Positions 8,490 to 16,380 of a DNA stretch of 30,163 nt are shown here, in pieces (the stretch's first letter is position 1; the number at the start of each line of letters is the position of its first letter). Location of the stretch: IMG/VR virus record IMGVR_UViG_3300030060_006600, positions 24,037-54,199 of that record; one strand, given 5' to 3'. Position numbers and translations under genes: made by a program. The stretch is from a virus. The notes under the pieces were generated by a model that was not told where the DNA came from, did not search any database, and worked only from the letters and a program-made list of their open reading frames with translations.

Positions 8490-9130
8490 AAACCTCGCAG
8501 CTAAACAATATTCAAAAAATTGGTCAAGCGTTTGCTTCTTTTTTGGATGACCACAGGGAAGAAATACATCTAAAATCCAACGCAGATGGTCGCCTTGAAT
8601 CTCTGGAATCGGAAGATAGTATTCGTGATTTATTAATTAAAAACTTTTCAGATAAAATAAATTTCTTAGAAAAAGATCACAATCGATCATTCGGCGATAT
8701 GGACATTGAATTAGACGGTGTTGTGTATCCAATTAATATTAAGATGGTCGACCCAATTAAATCTGGAACTTATAACGGCGGAGGTGTAAAAGTAATCAAC
8801 CATATGCTTTTTGGGTTAAAGGATTCTAATTTCTCTCGTGTGGCTAAAAGAATCAAATCGCAATCCGCGAGTATGGTTAGTTTAAAAGACGACTATTATT
8901 ATTTGGTTTTCTTCAAAAGATCAGAAATGACCACAAAGTTCGCGGCATTATCTGAACTATCACCATCTTCAGTGGTAACCAATCCGTCTAATCCTATCCA
9001 GCTTAAGACAAATCTTGAAACTGTTGCGAGAACAGAATCAGAAAAGGTTGAGTTTATCATCGGCCTGTTCCGCGAAGTTTGCCTTAAGAAGGCCCAAGCA
9101 TATCTTATTTTAGAGGGTAAAGCGGCATGA
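8486..9130 (+). CDS. Putative restriction-endonuclease-like partner of the downstream methyltransferase
   Basis: A 214-aa protein overlapping both neighbours by 4 nt (ATGA). Residues 69-88 read 'FGDMDIELDGVVYPINIKMV': acidic D71/D73, a short hairpin, then N84-I-K86. This fits a PD-(D/E)XK active site in which the usual Glu is replaced by Asn, a substitution I recall from some type II restriction enzymes. It lies directly before a beta-class DNA methyltransferase, which is why I suggest a restriction role. A helical N-terminus and a C-terminal 'SEKVEFIIGLFREVCLKKAQ' helix are visible. A structural or single-purpose DNA-binding protein remains possible. Confidence 0.8.
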   Translation: MKTSQLNNIQKIGQAFASFLDDHREEIHLKSNADGRLESLESEDSIRDLLIKNFSDKINFLEKDHNRSFGDMDIELDGVVYPINIKMVDPIKSGTYNGGGVKVINHMLFGLKDSNFSRVAKRIKSQSASMVSLKDDYYYLVFFKRSEMTTKFAALSELSPSSVVTNPSNPIQLKTNLETVARTESEKVEFIIGLFREVCLKKAQAYLILEGKAA

Positions 9131-10164
9131 GTGAGGAATTCCAGTATTGGTTGAAGAACGGTGACGCATTGGAGATATTAAGGTCATTGCCAGAAAATTC
9201 CATAGATTTATGTCTGACAGACCCGCCCTATGGTACCACAACTATTAAGTGGGATCAGTTACTTGATTTTTCTGAAGTATGGAAAGAACTTGAGCGGGTG
9301 ATGAAACCGGACAGTAATATTATTTTGTTTGGGTCACAACCATTCACATCCCACGTTATTTTATCCAATCCAGACTGGTTTAAGTATGAATTAGTTTGGA
9401 ATAAAAACAAGTGTGGAAGTCCGGGTTTGGCCAAGAAGCGACCCATGAAGGTGCATGAAAATATTATGATTTTTGCTAATAGCTCGAAAGCCACCTATAA
9501 TCCCATTATGGAAGAGGGTGCAAAGTACGAGAGAAACTGCAAATCGGAGCATGGCTATGGCAGCGGTATAAATACTCACAATTATGGTTTTGGAAACAAA
9601 AAAATCATGTCATCTAAAAATGACGGAACTCGCTATCCCAAGAGTATTTTGAATGCATCTCGCAATTTTTCAGCACAACAAACCGTTCACCCAACACAGA
9701 AACCCACCAACTTGCTGTCTTGGCTAATTATGACGTATAGTAATCCAAATGACGTTGTATTGGATTTTACAATGGGTTCAGGTTCTACGGGTGTTGCCGC
9801 TAAACTAACGGGAAGAAAGTTTTTTGGAATTGAAAAAGAAAAACAATATTGTGAAATTGCCGAAAGAAGAATCAATCTCGTGTCTCATGAGTCGGTATCG
9901 CGAGAAGACTTTCAACTTACAACCCAATACCCCGATGCCTCTTTAATCAATAAAATGATTAGTGATTTTCTTAAAACTGTGCCGGATAATAAGCACGAAG
10001 ATGCCTTCCACTCCGCAGTCAAGGTGGAGAGGGAAGAGGAAAAAAAGTTGAGGATTGCGATAAAGAAAAATCTACAAACAAATCACGAGCATTGGGATAA
10101 GCTCAATGGCGCAGAGAAGAAGAGATTAATAGAAGAAACTTATAATAATTTGGAGAAAGAATGA
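9127..10164 (+). CDS. Beta-class DNA methyltransferase (N4-cytosine or N6-adenine)
   Basis: A 345-aa SAM-dependent DNA methyltransferase. Catalytic motif IV 'LTDPPYGT' (D32-P-P-Y35) comes first and SAM-binding motif I 'VLDFTMGSGSTGVAA' (from D213) comes near the end of the core, the order of the beta class. 'HPTQKPTNLLSWLI' (motif X region) precedes motif I. The middle 'GSPGLAKKRPMKVHENIMIF' belongs to the family core. Residues 265-345 are a charged helical extension not needed for catalysis, perhaps for target choice or partner binding. It overlaps the endonuclease-like gene upstream and dUTPase downstream by 4 nt each. DPPY fits both adenine and cytosine N-methylation, so the product base is uncertain. 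Confidence 0.92.
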   Translation: MSEEFQYWLKNGDALEILRSLPENSIDLCLTDPPYGTTTIKWDQLLDFSEVWKELERVMKPDSNIILFGSQPFTSHVILSNPDWFKYELVWNKNKCGSPGLAKKRPMKVHENIMIFANSSKATYNPIMEEGAKYERNCKSEHGYGSGINTHNYGFGNKKIMSSKNDGTRYPKSILNASRNFSAQQTVHPTQKPTNLLSWLIMTYSNPNDVVLDFTMGSGSTGVAAKLTGRKFFGIEKEKQYCEIAERRINLVSHESVSREDFQLTTQYPDASLINKMISDFLKTVPDNKHEDAFHSAVKVEREEEKKLRIAIKKNLQTNHEHWDKLNGAEKKRLIEETYNNLEKE

Positions 10165-10691
10165 TTTTAGAATATTATTGCACACGAGGCGACGTAGTGA
10201 AGCCCACGAGAGCCAATCCTTCAGACGCGGGACTGGATGTTCATTTTAACCCTGATGACGGAGAATTGAGTGGGGTTTATCTTGAGCCGGGTCAAAGCCG
10301 GCTATTTTCGACTGGTCTGAAATTTGGAGTGCCACACGGATACATGCTTGAAGTTAAAAACCGCAGTGGTAATGCATCAAAACGTAGCTTGCTTGTGGGC
10401 GCATGTGTAATTGACTCTGGATATAACGGAGAAGTTTTTGTTAATCTACATAATGTGGGAACTCGCACTCAATTCGTCGAACGGGGAATGAAGATCGCCC
10501 AGATAGTGATGGTGCCAGTCGTCCACTTTCGCGCCCTAGAAACAAATAAAGATAACTTATATGACTGGCACCCAATTACCATTAGTGATCGCGGCGAAGG
10601 CGCACTAGGATCTACAGATAAGGTAAAAAAAAACTTAACAATTAATCCCTTTAATTCTCATTCATCTTGGGAAATTGGAGATCCAACATGA
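10161..10691 (+). CDS. dut: dUTP pyrophosphatase (trimeric dUTPase family)
   Basis: A 176-aa enzyme expected to hydrolyse dUTP to dUMP, keeping uracil out of DNA and feeding dTMP synthesis. All five motifs are visible: 1 'PSDAGLDV', 2 'KNRSGNASK', 3 'ACVIDSGYNGEVFVNLHN', 4 'RGMKIAQIVMVPV' and the flexible motif 5 'SDRGEGALGSTDK'. Motif 2 has GNAS where GLAS is usual, and motif 5 has GAL where GGF is usual (the Phe normally stacks on the uracil), so substrate preference may differ. A 25-residue tail follows motif 5. It overlaps its neighbours by 4 nt on each side. Confidence 0.9.
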   Translation: MILEYYCTRGDVVKPTRANPSDAGLDVHFNPDDGELSGVYLEPGQSRLFSTGLKFGVPHGYMLEVKNRSGNASKRSLLVGACVIDSGYNGEVFVNLHNVGTRTQFVERGMKIAQIVMVPVVHFRALETNKDNLYDWHPITISDRGEGALGSTDKVKKNLTINPFNSHSSWEIGDPT

Positions 10692-11719
10692 TTTTAGCCA
10701 CAGCCCTCTCCTATGACGACGTACTTTTGGTACCCAAATATTCTGATATTGTCTCCCGAAAAGAAGTATCGATCACTACAGAATTAGATTGCAATAGAAA
10801 GTTTGAGTTGCCAATTATTTCATCGCCCATGGACACCATCACCGAGGCGAAAATGGCAAATGCTATGCACTCTAAGGGTGGTTTAGGGGTAATCCACCGG
10901 TACAACTCCATCGAAGAGCAGACAAACCTAGTTCGCAGGGTGAAACACGAACACAAGGCTGCTGCTATAGGTATCTCTGGAGATTATTTGGAGAGGGCTG
11001 CGGCACTAATCGCAGCAGGCGCAAAAATCCTTTGCTTGGATGTAGCTCACGGTCACCACATTTTGATGAAAGAGGCCCTGATGAAGATGAAAACTCTTTA
11101 TGGTGATGACATTCATCTTATGGCGGGCAATGTAGCCACCAAACGGGGATTTGAAGACTTGTCAAAGTGGGGAGCAGATTCAATTAGATGCAACATCGGC
11201 GGCGGCTCAATCTGTTCCACTCGTATCCAGACTGGTCACGGCGTTCCGGGCCTGCACACGATATTAGATTGTATTCAAGCCGATATTGATAGAGATGTGA
11301 AAATAATTGCAGATGGTGGATTGAGAAACAGTGGGGATATAGTGAAGGCACTAGCAGCCGGCGCAGATTTTGTCATGGTTGGCTCACTTCTGGCAGGAAC
11401 ATTCGAGACACCGGGAGAAATAATTAATCACGGCACTCAAGCCGGAACAAAAAAGAAAGTATATAGAGGAATGGCCAGTAAAGAGGCCCAGTACGATTGG
11501 AGGGGGAGACACAGCTCAAATGAGGGCATCACCACCCACGTTCCTTATCGAGGAGATGTGGGGTCCATTTTGGATGAATTGGCAAATGGAATTAGAAGCG
11601 GGTTCTCTTATTCGGGTGCTAGAAACTTAACAGAGTTTCAGATAAATTCAGAATTCATTGTACAAACTCCATCAGGCCAAGTAGAAAGTAAGACCCACAT
11701 ACTAGATAGGCTAATTTAG
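10688..11719 (+). CDS. IMP dehydrogenase / GMP reductase family enzyme, no CBS domain
   Basis: A 343-aa TIM-barrel enzyme. Start is the ATG at 10688, overlapping the dUTPase stop (ATGA) with a GGAG site. The N-terminal half is IMPDH-like ('[12 protein letters not shown]', '[16 protein letters not shown]', 'LDVAHGH'). The catalytic loop is 'GGGSICSTR' (C176, T178), followed by '[31 protein letters not shown]' and 'YRGMAS'. It lacks the CBS pair, and its flap is short: '[16 protein letters not shown]' (E279) resembles the 'ASEGKTVEVP' of GMP reductases, and no Arg-Tyr dyad of IMPDH is seen. I therefore lean to GMP reductase (GMP to IMP), which would feed the phage PurA. IMP dehydrogenase activity cannot be excluded. 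Confidence 0.9.
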   Translation: MILATALSYDDVLLVPKYSDIVSRKEVSITTELDCNRKFELPIISSPMDTITEAKMANAMHSKGGLGVIHRYNSIEEQTNLVRRVKHEHKAAAIGISGDYLERAAALIAAGAKILCLDVAHGHHILMKEALMKMKTLYGDDIHLMAGNVATKRGFEDLSKWGADSIRCNIGGGSICSTRIQTGHGVPGLHTILDCIQADIDRDVKIIADGGLRNSGDIVKALAAGADFVMVGSLLAGTFETPGEIINHGTQAGTKKKVYRGMASKEAQYDWRGRHSSNEGITTHVPYRGDVGSILDELANGIRSGFSYSGARNLTEFQINSEFIVQTPSGQVESKTHILDRLI

Positions 11720-12046
11720 ATGTCTTATGGTAAGAACGATAAGAGAATATCTTTTGTTGATACAGATAAAAAAGCTGCCGACCTTATTATAAGATTAAAA
11801 CACGATGGATTAACTAAAACAAAATTTTTTCAAGCAATTTTGGCCGGATATTTAGATATGAATCCCCTGATTGTTGCTTTTGTGGAGGAGCTTAAAGAAA
11901 AATTAGAGAGTCAAAGCAAATCTAAGTCGAGAAAAACAAAGAAAATCAGGAAAGAATCGCAAAATATGAAAGATAAATTTGCATTAAATGATGGTGAAAT
12001 AGAAAATATCTTCGATATGTTAGAAAAAGAACACCCAGATTTATAA
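11720..12046 (+). CDS. Small basic protein, possible ribbon-helix-helix DNA binder
   Basis: A 108-aa protein starting one base after the preceding stop. 'DKRISFVDTDKKAADLIIRLKHDGLTKTKFFQAILAGYLD' has a strand-helix-helix pattern similar to Arc/MetJ-type regulators, followed by a Lys/Ser-rich linker ('SQSKSKSRKTKKIRK') and an acidic tail. As last gene of the operon it could be a regulator, but that is inference from fold pattern. An 80-base AT-rich gap follows with no clear terminator. Confidence 0.76.
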   Translation: MSYGKNDKRISFVDTDKKAADLIIRLKHDGLTKTKFFQAILAGYLDMNPLIVAFVEELKEKLESQSKSKSRKTKKIRKESQNMKDKFALNDGEIENIFDMLEKEHPDL

Positions 12047-12126
12047 ACTTTGGTTTTTTAAAAATGTTTGAACTATTTATTATGTTATTATACCAAATTT
12101 TGCCATAGGTATTAGGAGAAATTAAG

Positions 12127-12975
12127 ATGAGCAAAAAACAAGTTTTAAATGAAGTACGTCGCTTTATGAAGTTGGCCAACTTAGATGTAGGCATTTCAAG
12201 CAATTTCGTCAACAAATTAGAAGAAATGGAGACAGCCTATCAGCGCGATGATGAGGCCGCCGAAGATGAAGAAATGGAAATGGGCGTAGAAGATGAAGAA
12301 GATTCTGCCGAAGACATGGAAATGGACATGGATATGGATATGGAAATGGACATGGACATGGATGAAGACGAGGCAGTAATATCTGATGAAGAGGCTGATA
12401 TTATTATCGCCTTGGGTCAAAAACTCGCAGCAGCTAAAGAAGGTGCAGCCGAGGAAGAAGTAGGAGATGCTATGGATGACCTTGAGGATGCAGACGAGCT
12501 AGAGGACGAGGCTGAAGACCTCGAAGACGATGCAGTTGAAGATCTTGAGGACGCAGCCGATGACTTAATGGAAGACGATGGCGAGACTCTTGAAGAAATT
12601 TTGGATTCAATTTTGGAAGTCGAAGTTGAAGAGGGTATGCATGGTGGAAACAAAGGTGATAAGCTGAAGCACTCCCAGAAGGGCCGTGGCGAAAAGAAAG
12701 GCGACGAGGCTTATGTCAATGAAGAAGTCACAGACGATGAAGAGGAAGCTTGGATGGATGGTGAATCCATGGCCGATATCAAACTTAACAAATTGCAGCA
12801 GAAAGCAAAGAAAGAAAAAGAAGCCAAGCCAGCCGGTGACAGAGCCGACCGAGCAAAAAATAGAATGAGATCCCGCGACAGAGATGCAACCAAGGGATAC
12901 ATTAGAGAAGAAGAATTAGTTCAAGAAGTTCTAAAAAGAGTGAAGGGCAGAATTGCCAAACTCGCAAAAAAATAA
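12127..12975 (+). CDS. Very acidic low-complexity phage protein, possibly head-assembly related
   Basis: A 282-aa protein. It has a short helical head ('SKKQVLNEVRRFMKLANLDVGISSNFVNKLEEME'), then about 160 residues dominated by D/E, including a (M-D/E)n run near residues 63-82 and 'DLEDA/DELEDEAEDLEDDA' repeats, then a basic tail ending 'EELVQEVLKRVKGRIAKLAKK'. The ends resemble small marine-phage prohead-core or scaffold-like proteins carrying 'EEL..EV..RV..R' tails, from memory. The acidic middle could mimic DNA or act as a scaffold core. It has its own AGGAG site and is followed by a strong terminator, so it ends a transcription unit. Function unproven. Confidence 0.85.
   Translation: MSKKQVLNEVRRFMKLANLDVGISSNFVNKLEEMETAYQRDDEAAEDEEMEMGVEDEEDSAEDMEMDMDMDMEMDMDMDEDEAVISDEEADIIIALGQKLAAAKEGAAEEEVGDAMDDLEDADELEDEAEDLEDDAVEDLEDAADDLMEDDGETLEEILDSILEVEVEEGMHGGNKGDKLKHSQKGRGEKKGDEAYVNEEVTDDEEEAWMDGESMADIKLNKLQQKAKKEKEAKPAGDRADRAKNRMRSRDRDATKGYIREEELVQEVLKRVKGRIAKLAKK
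12312..12366 (+). repeat. Imperfect 6-bp tandem repeat (GAYATG/GAAATG units)
   Basis: About nine hexamer units of the form GA(C/T)ATG or GAAATG in frame, encoding alternating Met and Asp/Glu in the acidic protein. Such tracts expand and contract by slippage, so length may vary between related phages. Confidence 0.75.
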
Positions 12976-12995
12976 AATAATTATTTCTCCGCTAT

Positions 12996-13035
12996 AAAAA
13001 TGCCGCAAATGAAGGAGTTTATTTGCGGCATTTTT
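12996..13035 (+). terminator. Strong bidirectional intrinsic terminator
   Basis: A perfect 15-bp inverted repeat (12996-13010 and 13021-13035, arms AAAAATGCCGCAAAT / ATTTGCGGCATTTTT) with a 10-base loop. A-tract and T-tract flank the GC core, so it can stop transcription from either side. It separates the acidic protein gene from the next unit. Confidence 0.9.
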
Positions 13036-13051
13036 GCACTCAGGAAACACA

Positions 13052-13426
13052 ATGATAGCCAATATTTTGATCGGAATTTTTATAGGAATCACAGGTAAAA
13101 CAATTTACAATAGGTATTTTATTCCTAAAGATAAAATTGCGATGTTTCGTGAAGTGGAGCTAAGTTGTCTATATTTGTTTTTAGCTACATATGAAGACTT
13201 TCATTACTTAAAACAAAAGAAGGAAATGATGATGCATAAGATGGGGGTTTCAGAGAACGAGATTAAAATGACAAAAAATGTCGACGAACAAAATATATTA
13301 AGTTGGCAAAAAACAGCAATTAATAAATTTTTATTAGCAGTCCCATCGCGCTTTAGGCCGCTTATATCCTATAGAAATTGGAAGGGAGCAATGGCATATT
13401 TGAATACTTTCAAAAAAAGTACTTGA
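13052..13426 (+). CDS. Small membrane-anchored protein, unknown function
   Basis: A 124-aa protein. I chose the ATG at 13052, which follows an AGGAAA site, over a TTG six codons earlier inside the terminator arm. Residues 1-16 ('MIANILIGIFIGITGK') form a hydrophobic N-terminal segment, probably a membrane anchor. The rest is helical, basic and soluble-looking, with a Met-rich helix near residues 55-66. No family recognised. The TGA stop lies inside the -35 box of the following promoter. Confidence 0.72.
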   Translation: MIANILIGIFIGITGKTIYNRYFIPKDKIAMFREVELSCLYLFLATYEDFHYLKQKKEMMMHKMGVSENEIKMTKNVDEQNILSWQKTAINKFLLAVPSRFRPLISYRNWKGAMAYLNTFKKST

Positions 13427-13451
13427 CTTATTTTTTAAAAAAGGTTATAAT
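13423..13451 (+). promoter_or_regulatory. Sigma70-type promoter for the 13.5-16.3 kb unit
   Basis: TTGACT (13423-13428) and TATAAT (13446-13451) with a 17-base spacer. The -35 box includes the TGA stop of the upstream gene. The next ATG (13476) has an AGAGGAG site. Confidence 0.75.
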
Positions 13452-13475
13452 TAAAAAAGAAAGAGGAGATTCTTT

Positions 13476-13808
13476 ATGAAAAGTGTGGCATGGAAAAATA
13501 CAAGATTAACAAGTGACGATTTTCTATACGTCCTGCAGGTTGATGAAATTAAGGGAGCGCGACAGCAAAATAGGTTATTAAAAGATGTTGAAGGGTGGGA
13601 ATGTACTGGAAATGCATACGACCCAAAGAGTAAAACGGAATCACTTATCTTCAAAAGAATTTTTAGAACAGAGTCTGAATGGAAGTCATGGGCGCGAAAG
13701 TTTCCATACTTACTAGAAGAGATTACCGAAAAAACAGGCCGGCCCAAGCCCTACAAGCTTGGATTAGATTATCAAAATAAAACCAGAGGGAGAAAAGCGC
13801 ATGTCTGA
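13476..13808 (+). CDS. Hypothetical protein before clpP
   Basis: A 110-aa basic protein with a good AGAGGAG ribosome site. Trp-rich segments ('GWECTGNAY', 'EWKSWARKFPYLLEEI') and a basic end ('NKTRGRKAHV') are visible. No signal peptide, metal motif or known domain is seen. It overlaps the ClpP-like gene by 8 nt and is likely co-translated with it, so it could be a partner or adaptor, but nothing in the sequence shows that. Confidence 0.75.
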   Translation: MKSVAWKNTRLTSDDFLYVLQVDEIKGARQQNRLLKDVEGWECTGNAYDPKSKTESLIFKRIFRTESEWKSWARKFPYLLEEITEKTGRPKPYKLGLDYQNKTRGRKAHV

Positions 13809-14352
13809 AGATTCAGAAAAAACAGAAGCCACGCCACCACCACCAGAAACAAGAGTGATGGGCTTGTTTCAAGAAGTTGATGAGCAAAAATCTGAAGAAA
13901 TAATTTATGCTTTAAAGCTTTATCAGATGGAATCCGATGATGAAATAGAATTTTATATTAATTCTCCCGGCGGCTGTGCAAGTGACATGTTTGCGATTTA
14001 TGATTTTATGAGGCATACTAAAAAAACCACTAGCATTTCAACATTTGGCATGGGCAAGGTGATGTCTGCATCTGTTCTTCTTCTGGCAGCGGGTACAACC
14101 GGTCGCCGTAGGGTTGGCAAGAATTGTAGAATTATGATCCATTCCGTAATCGCCGGCAATGCCGGCGGGTTACATGATTTGAAAAATGAAATGAAAGAAA
14201 TACAAAAAACACAAGATTTGTATGTTGATGCCTTGTGTGAAGAGACAAAATTAACTAAGAAAAAGATAAAAGATTTGATTTCCAAAAATGTTAATGTATA
14301 TCTTTCAGCAGAAGAAGCCGTCGAATATGGCATCGCAGATATTATTGTATAA
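13801..14352 (+). CDS. clpP: ClpP-like serine protease (S14 family) with altered triad
   Basis: A 183-aa S14 peptidase, slightly short of bacterial ClpP. Seen: 'IEFYINSPGGCASDMFAIYDFM', the nucleophile loop 'GMGKVMSASVLLLAAGTTGRR' (S89 at the catalytic Ser position) and 'RIMIHS' (H114). The helix 'DLYVDALCEETKLTKKKIKDLI' leads to 'NVNVYLSAEEAVEYGIADIIV'. In ClpP the third triad residue is the Asp in the '(R/V)D(R/V)(F/Y)LSA' position; here it is N165. Activity may be lowered or lost, or another residue may substitute. Phage ClpP-like proteases often mature the prohead, so a role in head processing or host-protein turnover is plausible. No ClpX/ClpA is in the window. The N-terminus is proline-rich. 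Confidence 0.93.
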   Translation: MSEDSEKTEATPPPPETRVMGLFQEVDEQKSEEIIYALKLYQMESDDEIEFYINSPGGCASDMFAIYDFMRHTKKTTSISTFGMGKVMSASVLLLAAGTTGRRRVGKNCRIMIHSVIAGNAGGLHDLKNEMKEIQKTQDLYVDALCEETKLTKKKIKDLISKNVNVYLSAEEAVEYGIADIIV

Positions 14353-14366
14353 AGGAAACCACAACC

Positions 14367-15002
14367 ATGTCTATTATTAAAGGATTACATGCCAAGATGA
14401 TTGCCGATAAAATAAAATCGGTAATGGAGAAGAAGGGTTACGCCTTCTTCTCGAATGGTATCTTCAATGTCAATATTGTTGGCATCCGCTCGAAGGAAGC
14501 GAGGTCCAATAAGTTTGATGATACCATGCTTTTGATTTATAAGAATAAGAAAAAAGAATGGGAAGTTCAGTCTTCTGTCATCACCACAGACCCCGGCGAG
14601 AAGTATTTAGTTCACCCGATGAATAAGAAGGGAACTGCAATTCTGGTTCCTAATCAGTACCGTGGGGTGTATAGAGTGGACATCCATGCTAGGCATAACT
14701 CTAAGTTTGCTCACGAGGCTTTGTGTCAGCGAGGTAATGTGTTGAAAGTTTGGCGCGATGGAAACAGGGATAAGATTTTGGACCATGACCCAGAGACAGT
14801 AGATGAAGGGTGGTTTGGAGTTAACATCCACAGATCTAAGGTGGGCGAAGCATCCTATGTGGGATCGTATTCAGCCGGATGTCAAGTTTTTAAAAACGGC
14901 ACAGATTTCAAATTGTTCATGTCGGCTGTAAAGAAATCAGCCGAGCTTTATGGAAATAGTTTTAGCTATACTCTACTAGAAGAAAAAGATTTTGAGGACT
15001 AA
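14367..15002 (+). CDS. L,D-transpeptidase-like / cell-wall enzyme-like protein
   Basis: A 211-aa protein with an AAAGGAAA site. The core 'EGWFGVNIHRS...YVGSYSAGCQVF' has H155 and C172 in an H-x16-C arrangement with 'SAGC', the pattern of L,D-transpeptidase (YkuD-type) catalytic centres ('H...S.GC'). The upstream strands 'TMLLIYKNKKKEWEVQSSVITTDPG' and 'GTAILVPNQYRGVYRVDIH' also fit that fold. There is no signal peptide, so it would need lysis, a holin or virion delivery to reach the peptidoglycan. It could be an endolysin or a virion-associated enzyme. Active-site assignment is by motif only. Confidence 0.82.
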   Translation: MSIIKGLHAKMIADKIKSVMEKKGYAFFSNGIFNVNIVGIRSKEARSNKFDDTMLLIYKNKKKEWEVQSSVITTDPGEKYLVHPMNKKGTAILVPNQYRGVYRVDIHARHNSKFAHEALCQRGNVLKVWRDGNRDKILDHDPETVDEGWFGVNIHRSKVGEASYVGSYSAGCQVFKNGTDFKLFMSAVKKSAELYGNSFSYTLLEEKDFED

Positions 15003-15010
15003 TTAGTATT

Positions 15011-16318
15011 ATGAAAGAGTTAGATATGTTGATTGAAAACACCTTTGTCGCCACAAAAGCGAAGTCTCAAAGTTTAGACTTGATTTCGCTAGTAGAGTCG
15101 GTATTGGATAATTATTATGAATTATCATTTGATAAACCCAAAGCACCGACTACCCTACAAGAACAGGAGGCTACTAAATTTGAAAAAGGTCGCGAGTTTG
15201 TTCTAAGCCTGCCCAAGTTTGCCCCTAATGAAAACTGGGGAGATCCCAACACAGCCGACCGTCAATCTGTAAGTAGAATATTCGATGCTATTGGTGGCGA
15301 TGCTACCCTTGAAGCAAAGCTGGCCTTCTTGGAGAGAATCACAGATCCTAGTGCTAATATTACAGGGACAAGAAGAATTATATCTAGCTTGATTCTTTTA
15401 GAGTCTTTGTCGTCTATTCTTACCAGTTTCCAAGCAGCTCCGGCAGGTTTCGTATTTGAGTCTTTTTTGGCAGCTTTACTCAGAGGTCATCAGATTCCTG
15501 CAACTGGCGCAAATACGATTGCCGACCTGCAAGCCTTTTCCCAACTTAAGGGATCCGAGAATCTATCAGTAAGTCTCAAGTTGCTCAATCCCAATACGAA
15601 AATTGAGGGAAGTTACACAGACTTAGTTGATTCCTTAAACAATGAAGGGACAATGACTTACGTTGTAGCTAGAAAGGATGGGAAAAGATTAAACATTGAA
15701 TCTTTTGTCTTCACACAAGATAACTTCATCAAGGCACTTACAACACTTGCCAGTAGCGATAAAATGAATGTGAGATCGAGATTGTTTCAGCTTGATGGCG
15801 AAGAAGACGCTCTATCATCTATAAAAACGATAGAGGATGCTCCTAGTTGGGAGGAGAAATACAAACTTCTGCAACAGACAGCAGGATACAGAGTAAAAAA
15901 AGGCAAAAAAATAGCATCTTCACAAGAAGAAGATTCACAAGAAGAAGACTCACAAGAAGAGCTGCCAATCGCTGCTGAAATCCTTCAATTGAATGAGTCC
16001 AAGACACAGTGGTCGTTAGATGGCCCAGTTTTAGACAAGTTGGCTACACAAGACGCGATGGAGAGAACAAACCTCGGATCTCTCCCCTACGATCCAGAAT
16101 TGATTTATGAGATTGCGGAAAAACGAATGAAATATTTGAACACCAATCTTTTAGAATTGTTCTCTTCAGCAAAGAGCCTATCAGATAATATTAATTTATA
16201 TGTCTCTGAAGAGAAGCGGGCCAATGCGATCAATCATGGCAAAGAAGCAGTGAAAGATACGACAAAAGTGGCCCAAACCCTGCGTTCTGAAATTAAAGAT
16301 GGCCAAAAACAAAAATAA
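15011..16318 (+). CDS. Large phage protein with a PD-(D/E)XK-like core, possible virion protein
   Basis: A 435-aa protein. The central segment 'GFVFESFLAALLRGHQIPATGANTIADLQ...LSVSLKLL' keeps a Glu on a helix (E150), an Asp on a strand (D172) and S-L-K190 on the next strand, the layout of PD-(D/E)XK nucleases with Ser replacing the usual Glu. A similar 'FE.FLAAL...ADL...S.KL' protein occurs in marine T4-like phages, from memory, with no proven role. Residues about 303-318 are a 'SQEED' repeat linker. The C-terminus is a charged helical region. No signal peptide. It ends the ClpP unit just before the groEL promoter. Confidence 0.82.
   Translation: MKELDMLIENTFVATKAKSQSLDLISLVESVLDNYYELSFDKPKAPTTLQEQEATKFEKGREFVLSLPKFAPNENWGDPNTADRQSVSRIFDAIGGDATLEAKLAFLERITDPSANITGTRRIISSLILLESLSSILTSFQAAPAGFVFESFLAALLRGHQIPATGANTIADLQAFSQLKGSENLSVSLKLLNPNTKIEGSYTDLVDSLNNEGTMTYVVARKDGKRLNIESFVFTQDNFIKALTTLASSDKMNVRSRLFQLDGEEDALSSIKTIEDAPSWEEKYKLLQQTAGYRVKKGKKIASSQEEDSQEEDSQEELPIAAEILQLNESKTQWSLDGPVLDKLATQDAMERTNLGSLPYDPELIYEIAEKRMKYLNTNLLELFSSAKSLSDNINLYVSEEKRANAINHGKEAVKDTTKVAQTLRSEIKDGQKQK
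15920..15964 (+). repeat. 15-bp tandem repeat, three units
   Basis: Two nearly exact 15-bp units (TCACAAGAAGAAGAT/C) and a third partial unit encode the SQEED linker of the surrounding protein. The repeat keeps the frame, so copy-number changes would lengthen or shorten the linker without breaking the gene. Confidence 0.8.
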
Positions 16319-16321
16319 TCC

Positions 16322-16350
16322 TTGACTTATTAATCAAATGTGGTTATAAT
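16322..16350 (+). promoter_or_regulatory. Sigma70-type promoter for groEL
   Basis: TTGACT (16322-16327) and TATAAT (16345-16350) with a 17-base spacer, 31 bases before the groEL start. No CIRCE-type inverted repeat is seen, so host HrcA control is not suggested. Confidence 0.78.
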
Positions 16351-16380
16351 ATATAATAGTTAAACTTTAAGAGGTGTAAA

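Noticed and set aside
9570-9582. T4-type late promoter word TATAAATA
   Set aside because: A single hit inside the methyltransferase gene with no gene start nearby; no other sign of T4-like late control.
10688-11719. Straight IMP dehydrogenase call
   Set aside because: No CBS domain and no Arg-Tyr flap dyad; the flap length and 'NEG' fit GMP reductase better. I kept the family-level name because the N-terminal half is IMPDH-like.
12217-12653. Minus-strand frames opposite the acidic gene
   Set aside because: His/Ile- and Ser-rich low-complexity products mirror the GAN-type codons of the real gene.
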